DNA from: Shewanella sediminis HAW-EB3
GTDB taxonomy: Bacteria > Pseudomonadota > Gammaproteobacteria > Enterobacterales > Shewanellaceae
Assembly (NCBI RefSeq): GCF_000018025.1
Contig: NC_009831.1
Span: 930,001 to 994,000 of the forward strand
Direction of reading: 5' to 3'
DNA: 64,000 nucleotides
The stretch's first letter is position 1; each line of letters opens with the position of its first letter. Under the pieces are notes generated by a model. The model was not told the origin of the DNA. It did not search any database and saw only the letters and a program-made list of their open reading frames with translations. A program made the translations under genes and the position numbers. Positions 17,983 through 27,731 of the stretch are shown here, one piece after another.

Positions 17983-19128
17983 ATGGCTTGGAACGAGCCC
18001 GGTAACAAGGGAAAAGACCCTTGGGGAAATAAAAACGGTAACGATAAGGGACCACCAGATCTAGATGAAGTTTTTCGTAATATCTCGAAACGCTTTGGTG
18101 GTGGAAAAGGCAGTGGGTCAGGACCTGGAGTCAGCTCATTTGGCCTTGTCATTGTCTTGGGCATCGCACTTGTAGTATGGGGGCTTTCGGGTTTCTATAC
18201 CGTCAAGGAAGCAGAGAGAGGTGTTGCCTTGAGGTTCGGTGAGTACATTGGTGAAGTCGAACCTGGCTTACAATGGAAAGCGACCTTCATCGATGAAGTT
18301 TATCCGGTGAATGTGAGCACTGTTCGCTCAATTCCTGCTTCTGGAAGCATGTTGACGGCTGATGAGAATGTGGTTTTAGTTGAACTCGATGTTCAGTATC
18401 GTGTTGTTGATGCATACCGCTTCCTGTTCAGTGCTGTTGATGCTAATGCAAGTTTGCGTGAAGCAACAGACAGTGCGTTGCGTTACGTTGTCGGCCATAA
18501 CAAAATGGATGACATCTTAACGACTGGTCGTGATCAGATCCGCCGTGATACCTGGGAAGAGGTCGAGCGTATTATCGAACCTTATCAGTTAGGTATTAAC
18601 ATCGTTGACGTTAACTTCTTGCCTGCACGTCCACCTGAAGAGGTGAAGGATGCATTCGATGATGCAATTTCAGCACAGGAAGATGAGCAGCGTTTTATTC
18701 GTGAAGCTGAGGCTTATGCCCGTGCAATTGAACCTAAGGCTCGTGGTCAGGTTCAAAGAATGGAGCAGCAGGCTAACGCATATAAAGAACGCGAAATATT
18801 AGAGGCGAAAGGTAAAGTTGCAAGCTTTGAACTTTTACTTCCTCAATATACAGCTGCACCTGAAGTGACACGTGAACGACTCTATCTGGATGCTATGCAG
18901 ACAGTGTTAAAAGATACCAATAAGGTGCTGGTCGACTCAAAGAGTAGTGGCAATATGATGTATCTGCCTTTGGATAAGTTGATGCAAAGCGGTCAATCTG
19001 ACACTAAACCTCGTAAGGTTAGTTCTAATCAATCGATGAACACTTCAAATGATGTTGTTGGGCAGAACAGTATGCCGAATGATTCACGTTCATCTCGTAG
19101 TGATAGAACTCGCCAGGGGAGGAATTAA
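17983..19128 (+). CDS. hflK: FtsH protease modulator HflK
   Basis: Membrane-anchored SPFH protein that with HflC forms a cage around FtsH and limits its protease action. The 381-residue protein starts with a Gly/Asn/Lys-rich cytoplasmic segment, has one membrane helix (about 47-68), then the periplasmic SPFH domain (about 70-250) and helical coiled coil (EAYARAIEPKARGQVQRMEQQ). The last 45 residues are Ser/Asn/Arg-rich and look disordered. It is 2 bp from hflC. Confidence 0.95.
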   Translation: MAWNEPGNKGKDPWGNKNGNDKGPPDLDEVFRNISKRFGGGKGSGSGPGVSSFGLVIVLGIALVVWGLSGFYTVKEAERGVALRFGEYIGEVEPGLQWKATFIDEVYPVNVSTVRSIPASGSMLTADENVVLVELDVQYRVVDAYRFLFSAVDANASLREATDSALRYVVGHNKMDDILTTGRDQIRRDTWEEVERIIEPYQLGINIVDVNFLPARPPEEVKDAFDDAISAQEDEQRFIREAEAYARAIEPKARGQVQRMEQQANAYKEREILEAKGKVASFELLLPQYTAAPEVTRERLYLDAMQTVLKDTNKVLVDSKSSGNMMYLPLDKLMQSGQSDTKPRKVSSNQSMNTSNDVVGQNSMPNDSRSSRSDRTRQGRN

Positions 19129-19130
19129 GA

Positions 19131-20009
19131 ATGGGTAGATTAACTGCGATTATTGCTGCGGTACTTGTTGCTGTGTTTCTGTCATCTATTTTGATTGTTA
19201 ACGAAGGTGAGAGAGCGATTGTTTCACGATTCGGTAAGATTTTAAAAGATGATGGCGTGACTCGCATCTATGAACCTGGTCTGCACCTCAAGTTGCCTAT
19301 GATCGATAAGATTAAGTTCCTTGACTCGCGTATCCAGACGATGGATGGTGCTGCTGATAGATTTGTCACCTCTGAGAAGAAAGACCTTATGGTTGATTCT
19401 TATGTGAAGTGGCGAATTCTTGATCACGAAAAGTATTATCTGTCGACTAATGGCGGTATTAAAGCCAATGCCGAGTCTCTACTTCAGCGTAAGATCAATA
19501 ACGACCTTCGTACCGAGTTTGGTCGCCGTACGATCAAAGAGATCGTTTCCGGAAGCCGTGACGAGTTACAACAAGATGCACTGAAGAACGCATCTGAAAG
19601 TGCTGCGGATCTGGGTATTGAAGTCGTCGATGTTCGTGTGAAACAGATCAACTTGCCTGCAAACGTAAGTTCGAGTATCTATCAGCGTATGCGTGCCGAA
19701 CGTACCGCTGTAGCGAAAGAGCATAGAGCACAAGGTATGGAGCAGTCAGAGATCATTCGTGCTAAAACGGATGCTTCTGTGACTATTCAGATTGCCGATG
19801 CACAACGTAAAGCATTGGAAGTTCGAGGTGAAGGTGATGCTACGGCAGCTAAAGTTTACGCCGATGCTTACAATAAGGATCCTGAGTTTTATAGCTTTAT
19901 ACGAAGCCTTGAAGCTTACAAAGAAAGTTTCAGTGGTGATTCGAATGTTATGGTGTTAGAGCCTGATAGCGAATTCTTCAAATATATGAAGAGCTCTCAA
20001 GGTAAATAA
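19131..20009 (+). CDS. hflC: FtsH protease modulator HflC
   Basis: Partner of HflK. The 292-residue protein has an N-terminal membrane anchor (about 4-23, AIIAAVLVAVFLSSILIV), the SPFH domain and a long coiled coil ending near residue 265. It is transcribed with hflX and hflK and followed by a strong terminator. Confidence 0.95.
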   Translation: MGRLTAIIAAVLVAVFLSSILIVNEGERAIVSRFGKILKDDGVTRIYEPGLHLKLPMIDKIKFLDSRIQTMDGAADRFVTSEKKDLMVDSYVKWRILDHEKYYLSTNGGIKANAESLLQRKINNDLRTEFGRRTIKEIVSGSRDELQQDALKNASESAADLGIEVVDVRVKQINLPANVSSSIYQRMRAERTAVAKEHRAQGMEQSEIIRAKTDASVTIQIADAQRKALEVRGEGDATAAKVYADAYNKDPEFYSFIRSLEAYKESFSGDSNVMVLEPDSEFFKYMKSSQGK

Positions 20010-20022
20010 TTCCATTTGAGTT

Positions 20023-20052
20023 AAAAGCCCGACTATTGTCGGGCTTTTTTTT
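20023..20052 (+). terminator. Rho-independent terminator after hflC
   Basis: Stem AAAAGCCCGAC/GTCGGGCTTTT with loop TATT, followed by eight T. It closes the nnrD-hflC run. Confidence 0.92.
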
Positions 20053-20337
20053 GCTTGCAACCCGTAACTAACTAATTTAGTGATGAATGTTATTGCTGTT
20101 TCTATACTTTACCTGAGTTATTTTTGTTTGAATTCTATATAAGTTCGCATGTTTTTTGAGCTGGAATGGGGCTTTTTCTATCTTAGTTAACTTTGTTTAT
20201 GGTTTTACTATGATCAAGCTCAAATTTTTGGGTATAATGAGCCCCGCCTCAAGTTTCGTTTTTGAGTTTTGGGTTAAAGCCCTATATTCGAAAAATAATT
20301 TAAAACAAAAATTCCAACACTCTCTGGAGATAAGTGG
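20053..20337 (+). other. Intergenic region upstream of petABC
   Basis: An AT-rich stretch without a credible gene. A consensus -10 TATAAT lies at 20233-20238, but no good -35 is found at the expected distance. The RBS CTGGAGA is directly before the petA ATG. I take this as the promoter region of the bc1 operon. Confidence 0.5.
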
Positions 20338-20928
20338 ATGAGCAATGCGCCAGTCGATACCGGACGTCGCAGATTTCTGACCGCAGCCACTGCCGTAGTA
20401 GGTGGTGTAGGTGCCGTCGCTGTAGCGGTTCCTTTTATAAAGTCATGGAATCCGAGTGCCAAAGCGAAAGCTGCAGGTGCGCCGGTTGAAGTAAATATTA
20501 GTAAAGTAGAGCCGGGTCAATTGATCCGTGTAGAATGGCGTGGAAAGCCTGTATGGGTTGTACGTCGTACTGAAGAGATCCTGAAAAATCTCGCCACTCT
20601 TGATGATCAATTACGCGATCCAGCATCAGCAGAAGAGCAACAGCCTGCTTATGCACAAAACGCTGTTCGCTCTATCAATCCTGAGTACTTTATTGCCGTA
20701 GGTTTGTGTACTCACTTAGGTTGTTCTCCTACCTATCTGCCTGACACCTTTGGTGAGCAGGTTGAGGGTGTGCCTTCCGGTTTCTTCTGCCCATGTCATG
20801 GTTCCAAGTTTGATATGGCCGGTCGAGTATTCCAAGGGGTTCCGGCACCATTGAACTTAGTTGTTCCACCTCACCAGTATATCGACGATGGCAATGTCAT
20901 CATCGGTGTTGATCAGGGAGCAGTCTAA
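20338..20928 (+). CDS. petA: Ubiquinol-cytochrome c reductase Rieske iron-sulfur subunit
   Basis: Carries the [2Fe-2S] cluster that passes electrons from ubiquinol to cytochrome c1. The 196-residue protein has a twin-arginine type start (GRRRFLTAA at 9-17) and a membrane anchor (about 15-35). Cluster ligands are Cys124/His126 in CTHLGC and Cys151/His154 in CPCHG, with Cys129 and Cys153 for the disulfide. Overlaps petB by one base (TAATG). Confidence 0.97.
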   Translation: MSNAPVDTGRRRFLTAATAVVGGVGAVAVAVPFIKSWNPSAKAKAAGAPVEVNISKVEPGQLIRVEWRGKPVWVVRRTEEILKNLATLDDQLRDPASAEEQQPAYAQNAVRSINPEYFIAVGLCTHLGCSPTYLPDTFGEQVEGVPSGFFCPCHGSKFDMAGRVFQGVPAPLNLVVPPHQYIDDGNVIIGVDQGAV

Positions 20929-22142
20929 TGGTTAAGAATATTGTTGATTGGATTGATGCTCGCATTCCTATGACGGCGACCTATAACCGTCATATTGGTC
21001 ACTATGCGACGCCGACTAACTTTAACTTTTGGTATTTCTTTGGCTCATTAGCTATGTTGGTACTGGTTAACCAGTTACTAACAGGTATCTGGCTGACAAT
21101 GAACTATGTGCCAACGGCCGAAGGTGCGTTTGCATCGATTGAATATATTATGCGTGATGTTGAGTACGGTTGGTTGTTGCGTTATATGCACTCTACCGGT
21201 GCCTCGGCATTTTTTGTCGTTATCTATCTACACATGTTCCGTGGTTTAATCTACGGATCTTACCAGAAGCCCAGAGAGCTACTCTGGCTATTCGGTATGC
21301 TTATCTTCCTAGTGTTGATGGCGGAAGCCTTTATGGGTTACCTGCTACCTTGGGGACAGATGTCTTACTGGGGCGCACAGGTCATTATCTCACTCTTTGG
21401 TGCTATACCTGTCATAGGTGATGATTTAACCTTGTGGATCCGTGGTGACTTCGTCGTCTCCGGTGCGACACTGAACCGTTTCTTTGCCTTGCACGTCATC
21501 GCATTGCCGCTGGTTCTGGTTGTATTGGTCTTCTTACACTTAATCGCATTACATGAAGTGGGTTCAAACAACCCTGACGGTATCGAGATTAAGAAAAATA
21601 AAGACGAGAATGGCTGGCCTAAAGATGGTATTCCATTCCATCCTTACTACACAGTTAAAGATATCATGGGTGTCGCAGGCTTCCTGATTGTCTTCTGTTA
21701 TGTCCTGTTCTTTATGCCGGAAGGTGGTGGATACTTCCTTGAGAAGCCGAACTTTGAAGCGGCCAATCCAATGAAGACGCCTGAGCATATTGCACCAGTC
21801 TGGTACTTCACACCTTTCTACGCCATTTTGCGTGCGATCCCTGATAAGTTGTTAGGTGTCGTAGGTATGGGACTTGCGATTGCAGTTCTGTTTGTACTGC
21901 CCTGGTTAGACCGCTGTAAGGTTAAGTCCGTTCGTTACCGTAGCATGATCCATAAGTTGAATATCGGTCAATTTGCCGTGTCATTTGTTGTCTTGGGTTA
22001 TTTAGGTGCTGTCCCTGCGACACCTGCACTGACAATCGCTGCGCGTATCTTTACTCTGACTTACTTCGGTTTCTTCTTACTGCTTTGGATTTACAGTAAG
22101 AACGAGAAGACTAAGCCTGTTCCAGAGAGGTTGACTCACTAA
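20928..22142 (+). CDS. petB: Cytochrome b subunit of the bc1 complex
   Basis: Eight-helix membrane protein holding two b hemes and the Qo/Qi quinone sites. The 404-residue chain shows the four heme His ligands in helices B and D (RYMHSTGASAFF, HMFRGLIYG and the ALHVIALPLVL region) and the Qo PEW-type loop (here APVWYFTPFYAILRAIPDK). Full-length, not split into b6/subunit IV. One-base overlaps with petA and petC. Confidence 0.97.
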   Translation: MVKNIVDWIDARIPMTATYNRHIGHYATPTNFNFWYFFGSLAMLVLVNQLLTGIWLTMNYVPTAEGAFASIEYIMRDVEYGWLLRYMHSTGASAFFVVIYLHMFRGLIYGSYQKPRELLWLFGMLIFLVLMAEAFMGYLLPWGQMSYWGAQVIISLFGAIPVIGDDLTLWIRGDFVVSGATLNRFFALHVIALPLVLVVLVFLHLIALHEVGSNNPDGIEIKKNKDENGWPKDGIPFHPYYTVKDIMGVAGFLIVFCYVLFFMPEGGGYFLEKPNFEAANPMKTPEHIAPVWYFTPFYAILRAIPDKLLGVVGMGLAIAVLFVLPWLDRCKVKSVRYRSMIHKLNIGQFAVSFVVLGYLGAVPATPALTIAARIFTLTYFGFFLLLWIYSKNEKTKPVPERLTH

Positions 22143-22843
22143 TGAAAAAATTACTTATTGCATTAGTTACCTTAGTTCCATCTCTAGCATTTGCTGCCGG
22201 TGGTTCACACGTACACTTAGAGAGTGCTAACGTCGATCTAAACGACAAAGAGTCTTTGCAGCGTGGTGTTGATCTGTTTCAACACAACTGTGCTGGTTGT
22301 CATAGTACTCAGTATCAGCGTTATAGCCGTGTTGCCGACGATTTAGACATCTCTATCGATGATATGCGTAGCAAGTATATGTTCGATGAAAATGCTAAGC
22401 CTGGCGATTTGATGCAAAACGCGATACCGGAAGCCGATGCGGCTAAATGGTTTGGCGCAGCGCCACCGGATCTGACTTTAGTTGCACGAGTTCGTGGAGA
22501 AGACTGGGTTTACACTTACTTGAAGGGCTTTTATAAAGATGAGAGTCGTCCTTTTGGTGTCAACAATACAGTCTTTCCTGCAGTGGGTATGCCTCATGTT
22601 CTCGAACATCTGCAAGGACTTCCTGTAAAACAGGAAGATGGCACGACAGTCGCCACTGGCGGTAAACTATCTGCCGAAGAGTATGATCAAGTTGTACGTG
22701 ATATCACCGGATTCCTGGTTTACTCAGGGGACCCAGTAAAACTTGAGCGTGAAAGCTTAGGTTGGTGGGTGATGGGCTTTCTGTTTATCTTCTTCGTCAT
22801 CGCTTATCTGTTGAAGAAAGAGTACTGGAAAGATGTACACTAA
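22142..22843 (+). CDS. petC: Cytochrome c1
   Basis: Heme c subunit of the bc1 complex, anchored in the membrane and facing the periplasm. The 233-residue protein has a signal peptide (about 1-18), the heme-binding CAGCH at 50-54, and a C-terminal anchor helix (about 205-225, WWVMGFLFIFFVIAYLL). Cotranscribed with petA and petB. Confidence 0.97.
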   Translation: MKKLLIALVTLVPSLAFAAGGSHVHLESANVDLNDKESLQRGVDLFQHNCAGCHSTQYQRYSRVADDLDISIDDMRSKYMFDENAKPGDLMQNAIPEADAAKWFGAAPPDLTLVARVRGEDWVYTYLKGFYKDESRPFGVNNTVFPAVGMPHVLEHLQGLPVKQEDGTTVATGGKLSAEEYDQVVRDITGFLVYSGDPVKLERESLGWWVMGFLFIFFVIAYLLKKEYWKDVH

Positions 22844-22880
22844 CCCCTTTAAAGGTTAGAATGTATTATCCGCATATTGT

Positions 22881-22921
22881 AAACGGGGGGCTTTGCCCCT
22901 CGTTTGCTTTTTGTTTTTTTG
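22881..22921 (+). terminator. Rho-independent terminator after petC
   Basis: Stem AAACGGGGGGC/GCCCCTCGTTT (one G-T wobble) with loop TTT, followed by an interrupted T-rich tract. Lies between petC and sspA. Confidence 0.75.
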
Positions 22922-22951
22922 CTTTTGACTTTTTAGTCCCGGAGGGTATCA

Positions 22952-23581
22952 ATGGCTGTTGCTGCCAATAAACGCTCAATCATGACCCTGTATTCAGGTG
23001 CAGATGATCTCTATAGTCACCAAGTTCGTATCGTCTTGGCTGAAAAGGGGGTGACTGTTGATGTGCTACAGGTTGATCCAAGTGAGATGCCTGAAGATTT
23101 AATCGAACTAAACCCTTATAACACAGTGCCTACACTAGTTGACCGTGAGTTAGTGCTTTATAACTCTCGTATCATCATGGAGTACTTGGACGAGCGTTTT
23201 CCGCATCCGCCTCTTATGCCCGTTTATCCGGTATCTCGTGGTCGTACCCGTTTAATGATGAACCGTATCGAAACTGATTGGTACTCATTAGTCGATCGTA
23301 TCAGGAGTGGTGACCGTGCCGATGAAGCTCGTAAAGAGCTTAAAGAGAGCCTAACCGCTATCGCTCCGGTATTCTCTGAGATGCCATACTTTATGGCCGA
23401 AGAGTTTGGATTGGCCGATTGCTATCTTGGTCCACTGCTTTGGCGTTTACCTGTACTCGGTATCGAACTCGATATGCGTACAGCTAAAGAAGTTAAGGCC
23501 TACATGACACGCTTGTTCGATCGTGAGTCATTTAAAGCATCTTTAACTGAGACCGAGCGCGAAATGCGCATGGGTATCTAA
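22952..23581 (+). CDS. sspA: Stringent starvation protein A
   Basis: GST-fold RNA-polymerase-associated regulator of stationary-phase and acid-stress genes. The 209-residue protein has an N-terminal thioredoxin-like domain (NPYNTVPTLVDRELVLYNSRIIMEYLDERFPHPPL) and a C-terminal helical GST domain. Ends in an overlapping TAATG with sspB. Confidence 0.95.
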   Translation: MAVAANKRSIMTLYSGADDLYSHQVRIVLAEKGVTVDVLQVDPSEMPEDLIELNPYNTVPTLVDRELVLYNSRIIMEYLDERFPHPPLMPVYPVSRGRTRLMMNRIETDWYSLVDRIRSGDRADEARKELKESLTAIAPVFSEMPYFMAEEFGLADCYLGPLLWRLPVLGIELDMRTAKEVKAYMTRLFDRESFKASLTETEREMRMGI

Positions 23582-24039
23582 TGAAACCTATGACCCCGAA
23601 CCGTCCTTACTTGCTGCAAGCATATTATGACTGGTTGATGGATAATGAGTTAACGCCACATGTCGTCGTCGACGCCTATGTTCCGGGTACTCAGGTTCCA
23701 CAACAATATGTGAAAGATGGTCAAATTGTACTTAATATTACCGCTTCGGCTGTAGGTAACCTACAGATTGGACACGATTTTATTGAGTTCAGTGCCCGTT
23801 TTGGTGGTGTTCCTCAGCAAGTTGTTCTGCCAATGGCTGCAATTGTTGCTATCTATGCCAGAGAAAATGGTGCTGGTACTGTTTTCGATATGGAAGAAGC
23901 ATATCAACTTGAAGATGAGTCTGTTGAAGCTGGGTTAACCGTTGTTGAAGAAGCAACGGAAGAAGAGCCCGTGCTGACAGAAGAAGCTCCTCAAGCACCA
24001 GAACCTAAGCGTCGAGGTCATCTCACATTGGTTAAGTAG
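23581..24039 (+). CDS. sspB: ClpXP protease specificity-enhancing factor SspB
   Basis: Adaptor that delivers ssrA-tagged peptides to ClpXP. The 152-residue protein has a folded N-terminal peptide-binding domain (about 1-112), an acidic flexible linker rich in Glu, and a C-terminal ClpX-binding tail (RRGHLTLVK). Starts within the sspA stop codon. Followed by a terminator. Confidence 0.95.
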   Translation: MKPMTPNRPYLLQAYYDWLMDNELTPHVVVDAYVPGTQVPQQYVKDGQIVLNITASAVGNLQIGHDFIEFSARFGGVPQQVVLPMAAIVAIYARENGAGTVFDMEEAYQLEDESVEAGLTVVEEATEEEPVLTEEAPQAPEPKRRGHLTLVK

Positions 24040-24052
24040 TTTCTTAGCCTCA

Positions 24053-24083
24053 AAAAATTAGCCAGTCAATGACTGGCTTTTTT
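24053..24083 (+). terminator. Rho-independent terminator after sspB
   Basis: Stem GCCAGTC/GACTGGC with loop AAT, preceded by A-rich and followed by T-rich sequence. Ends the sspAB transcript. Confidence 0.9.
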
Positions 24084-24223
24084 ATGCCTGCAGTATCTCA
24101 TCCTTAGGTTATAGGCTAAGAGCACTCAAGGTTTATCGGGTAAGGTGATCATGGCTTCGCACTGTGGTAGCATCTGCGGCCAATTAGAATGGCATATTTC
24201 ATCTATAGGATATCGGACCCTCT

Positions 24224-24817
24224 ATGCTCTTGATGATCGATAATTACGACTCGTTTACCTTTAATCTAGTGCAGTATTTTCAGCAACTAGGTCAAGAGGT
24301 CGTTGTTAAGCGTAATGATGAGATCACTATTGAACAGATTGCATCGTTGAAACCGACTCACTTAGTCATCTCTCCTGGTCCCTGTAGCCCTAATGAAGTG
24401 GGTATTTCATTGTCAGCTATAGAATATTTTGCCGGCAAACTACCTATATTGGGTGTCTGCTTGGGACACCAAGCTATCGCGCAAGTTTTTGGCGCGAACG
24501 TGATCCGAGCGAAGCGGGTCATGCATGGTAAAACGAGTGCTATAGAACATCTGGGTAATGGGCTATTTTCTAAGCTTAACAATCCACTGACAGTGACTCG
24601 TTATCACTCCTTGCTGGTAGATTCTGTGCCCGAGCAGTTTAAGCTGGATGCCTGGTATGACGATCCGGTTCACGGTATGGAGATAATGGCCATGAGACAT
24701 AAGACTTTGCCTATATATGGGGTGCAGTTTCATCCTGAGTCAGTGCTTACCGAGCAAGGCCATGAGCTTTTGCAAAACTTCCTGAGTGCTGGCGGCACTG
24801 GTTATCGCATTAGTTAG
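24224..24817 (+). CDS. pabA: Aminodeoxychorismate/anthranilate synthase amidotransferase subunit
   Basis: Glutamine amidotransferase that supplies ammonia to PabB (folate) or TrpE (tryptophan). The 197-residue protein has the class I triad: nucleophile Cys79 in GVCLGHQ, and the His/Glu pair in FHPES near 170-174. The N terminus [14 protein letters not shown] is typical. It stands alone, not next to trp genes, favouring pabA; dual use with TrpE is possible. An alternative ATG three codons downstream exists. Confidence 0.9.
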   Translation: MLLMIDNYDSFTFNLVQYFQQLGQEVVVKRNDEITIEQIASLKPTHLVISPGPCSPNEVGISLSAIEYFAGKLPILGVCLGHQAIAQVFGANVIRAKRVMHGKTSAIEHLGNGLFSKLNNPLTVTRYHSLLVDSVPEQFKLDAWYDDPVHGMEIMAMRHKTLPIYGVQFHPESVLTEQGHELLQNFLSAGGTGYRIS

Positions 24818-25055
24818 ACACTTCCCATGTAAGAATGGCTTTAGTCGTGGATGTTTCAGGGCAGGAAGGTTTGATTACTTTGAGCAATAGTAGTCTTACA
24901 GCCCAGTCCTGTTTTAAACCTCTGTTACAAGTTTTATAAATATTCCTAACTCAACACCATTCCATTTGTGATATAAATATCCGCAAAATAATACCAACGA
25001 GCCTTGCCCGAGTCAGCGGTACTGACGTTCGTTGAAAAACAATAAAGGAAGGGAA

Positions 25056-27539
25056 ATGACAGGACTGATACGTAATTCTGGTCTTAGTTTAATTGCGATA
25101 GCTATATTGGGTGGCTGTGCGAGCAGTGAAAATCATTCAGCTGTACAAAAGCAAGATATGCATACTAAGGTTCAAGCCGAACTGACTGCACCTCCTCAGG
25201 TTGGAGAAAACTTGACCCTGAATCAGATTATGGCTAACCCCGACTGGATGGGAGTACTGGCTAAGGGCGCGTATTGGGGAGATGACAGCCAGACTATCTT
25301 CTTTACGAGGCAAGCGCATGGCGCACCAATAAAAGAATATTATCGCCAGGATGTGGCTGCCGCTCAGGCGACACAGCTAAATTTGAACCAATTGCATCAT
25401 GCAGATCAAGAGTCCGGAGTCTTTGACAAGAACAGAAGCCGAAAAGCCTACATATACCAGGGTAACCTCTTCGTAAAAGAGTTAGCTACGGGGCAGATTA
25501 TTCAGCTTACGAGGCAGAATGACAATGTAGATGGAGTACGATTTTTAACTAATGGTGATATTGCCTTCTGGCAGGGAGACACCGTTTTTCGTATTCATCA
25601 AGACTCGGGTATGTTTGAGCAACTGGCAAGCATCAAGATGGCTGTTAAGCCTAAAGGCGTAGAGGCTCCGACCAGCTATATCGCCAAACAGCAACATAGA
25701 TTGATCCAGTATGTTGCGATGCAGCAAGAGAATGCTAAGAAGAGAGAAGAGCATCAGAATGAACTTAGCCAGTTAGATCCAACGCTTGCCGCTAAAGTTT
25801 GGTACTTGGGGGATAAAGAGACGGTGTCAGACTTGAGCCTCTCACCCGACGGTCGTTACCTGCTCTTGTCATTAATTGATAAGGATTACAGTTGGCGAAG
25901 TGAACATGACATCATGCCCAATTATCTGGGGAAAGATGGTTATGTCGATGCCGTCCCGGCAAGGGCTCGTGTTGCCGAAGATAACCCACCCGGGGAGCGC
26001 TTAGTATTACTCGACCTTCAAACTCATAGTTTAAAGGATATCACTATCGAAGGTCTTGAAGGTTTCGATGAAGATGTCCTGTCTGGGGTTAAGTCTGAAA
26101 ATGCCAAGTTAGCGGGCGACACTTATAAGAGTGAAAAGTCACCTCGTAAGATCCAACTGATGCAGGATTGGGGATGGTCTCAAAGTGCCGTTCAATGGCA
26201 GGAGTCTGCCAATCGGGTCGCTATCATGCTCGAAGCTGTCGACAATAAAGATCGCTGGATAGCGACACTGGATCTAGAGAAGGGATCCATGAAGACCCAA
26301 CACAGGCTGCATGATGAAGCTTGGGTTAACTATAACTTCAATCAGTTTGGTTGGTTGCCTGAAACTAATAACCTCTATTATCTCTCCGAGGAAACCGGCT
26401 ATTCACATATCTATGTTAAGCAAGCGGGTAAACAAGCCGAGCCACTCACACAGGGTAAATTCGTCGTAAGTGACATCACCTTAGGTCCTAAGGCTCAATT
26501 TATCTACTACAAGGCTAATAAGCAGCATCCTGGTATAGATAACGTTTATCGGGTCTCTGTTAAAACAGGTAAAGATGAGCAATTAACCCAGTGGGATGGA
26601 CAACTCGATTATACTTTGAGCCCTGATGGAAAAAGTCTGCTACTCAACGCGTCTCGTCGAACTGAGCCTGGAGAGTTATTTATTCTGCCAATCGGTGGTG
26701 CTATTAAGCAACTGACTTCATACACCAGTGACGCCTTTAAGAAGTATCAGTGGCAAGCTCCTAAAGTGGTTGCTGTACCTTCGAGCCATGGCGCCGAGGA
26801 TATTTATGCCAGAGTCTACCTCCCGCAAGGGTATGATAAGAGTCGAGGTGAGAAGTATCCTGCGGTGATCTTCAACCATGGTGCAGGCTATCTGCAAAAT
26901 GCTCATTACGGCTTCTCTGGGTACTTCAGAGAGTTTATGTTCCATAACCTGTTAACTCAGCAAGGTTACGTGGTTCTGGACATGGATTATCGCGGCTCTA
27001 AAGGCTACGGACGTGACTGGCGTACAGCAGTGTATCGCAATATGGGACACCCTGAAGTTGAGGATTTGAAGGATGGTGTGAGCTGGATGGCCACTCATAC
27101 TAATGTTGATGCAAGTAAAGTCGGCACCTATGGCGGTTCCTATGGGGGCTTTTTGACCTTTATGGCACTGTTTACAGAGCCTGAGCTTTTCCAGGCTGGT
27201 GCCGCACTGCGTCCTGTGACGGATTGGGCACACTACAATGCACCATACACCTCAAACATACTTAACACTCCTGATGTAGATCCTATTGCCTATGAGCGAA
27301 GCTCACCCATAGAGCATGCCCAGGGGCTGCAAAAACCACTACTCATCATGAGTGGCGTATTAGATGACAATGTCTTCTTCCAGGATAGTGTTCGTCTGGT
27401 ACAGCGCTTAATTGAGTTGGAGAAGCCGATGTTCGAGACAGCAATTTACCCGGTAGAGCCTCACGGGTTTAAGCAACCTTCGAGTTGGCTAGATGAATAC
27501 CGTCGAATCTATAAACTATTTGAGCAAGAGCTGAAATAA
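25056..27539 (+). CDS. S9-family prolyl oligopeptidase-like lipoprotein
   Basis: Secreted serine peptidase with an N-terminal beta-propeller and C-terminal alpha/beta-hydrolase domain. ATG at 25056 is chosen for its AGGAAGG site; an upstream TTG at 25032 has none. The N terminus is a lipoprotein signal with LGGC lipobox (Cys about 21), so it is probably tethered to the envelope. The catalytic Ser is in GGSYGGF (about 694), Asp in the LDDNVFF segment (about 771) and His in EPHGF (about 803). A second S9 peptidase lies at 35.6 kb. 827 residues. Substrate probably proline-containing peptides; not provable here. Confidence 0.88.
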   Translation: MTGLIRNSGLSLIAIAILGGCASSENHSAVQKQDMHTKVQAELTAPPQVGENLTLNQIMANPDWMGVLAKGAYWGDDSQTIFFTRQAHGAPIKEYYRQDVAAAQATQLNLNQLHHADQESGVFDKNRSRKAYIYQGNLFVKELATGQIIQLTRQNDNVDGVRFLTNGDIAFWQGDTVFRIHQDSGMFEQLASIKMAVKPKGVEAPTSYIAKQQHRLIQYVAMQQENAKKREEHQNELSQLDPTLAAKVWYLGDKETVSDLSLSPDGRYLLLSLIDKDYSWRSEHDIMPNYLGKDGYVDAVPARARVAEDNPPGERLVLLDLQTHSLKDITIEGLEGFDEDVLSGVKSENAKLAGDTYKSEKSPRKIQLMQDWGWSQSAVQWQESANRVAIMLEAVDNKDRWIATLDLEKGSMKTQHRLHDEAWVNYNFNQFGWLPETNNLYYLSEETGYSHIYVKQAGKQAEPLTQGKFVVSDITLGPKAQFIYYKANKQHPGIDNVYRVSVKTGKDEQLTQWDGQLDYTLSPDGKSLLLNASRRTEPGELFILPIGGAIKQLTSYTSDAFKKYQWQAPKVVAVPSSHGAEDIYARVYLPQGYDKSRGEKYPAVIFNHGAGYLQNAHYGFSGYFREFMFHNLLTQQGYVVLDMDYRGSKGYGRDWRTAVYRNMGHPEVEDLKDGVSWMATHTNVDASKVGTYGGSYGGFLTFMALFTEPELFQAGAALRPVTDWAHYNAPYTSNILNTPDVDPIAYERSSPIEHAQGLQKPLLIMSGVLDDNVFFQDSVRLVQRLIELEKPMFETAIYPVEPHGFKQPSSWLDEYRRIYKLFEQELK

Positions 27540-27556
27540 GTAACGGTTGGAATAAT

Positions 27557-27584
27557 AAAAGGTCTCTGTTTAGAGACCTTTTTT
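27557..27584 (+). terminator. Rho-independent terminator
   Basis: Stem AAAAGGTCTC/GAGACCTTTT with loop TGTTTA and a T-run, just after the S9 peptidase gene. Confidence 0.92.
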
Positions 27585-27731
27585 ATGGAGCTTGTTGGAT
27601 AACATGATAGTTTTTGCTTCGATTCGCTATAGAATTTTGAGTCGTTTAGTTGAAACTCCATCATAATCAGTGGATTCAGGGTAAATTATGCTAAATTATA
27701 GTGATAGATAACGATTGGAGATATGTAGACA

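Noticed and set aside
20156..20341. 61-codon frame before petA
   Set aside because: No ribosome site; it runs into the petA start and holds promoter sequence.
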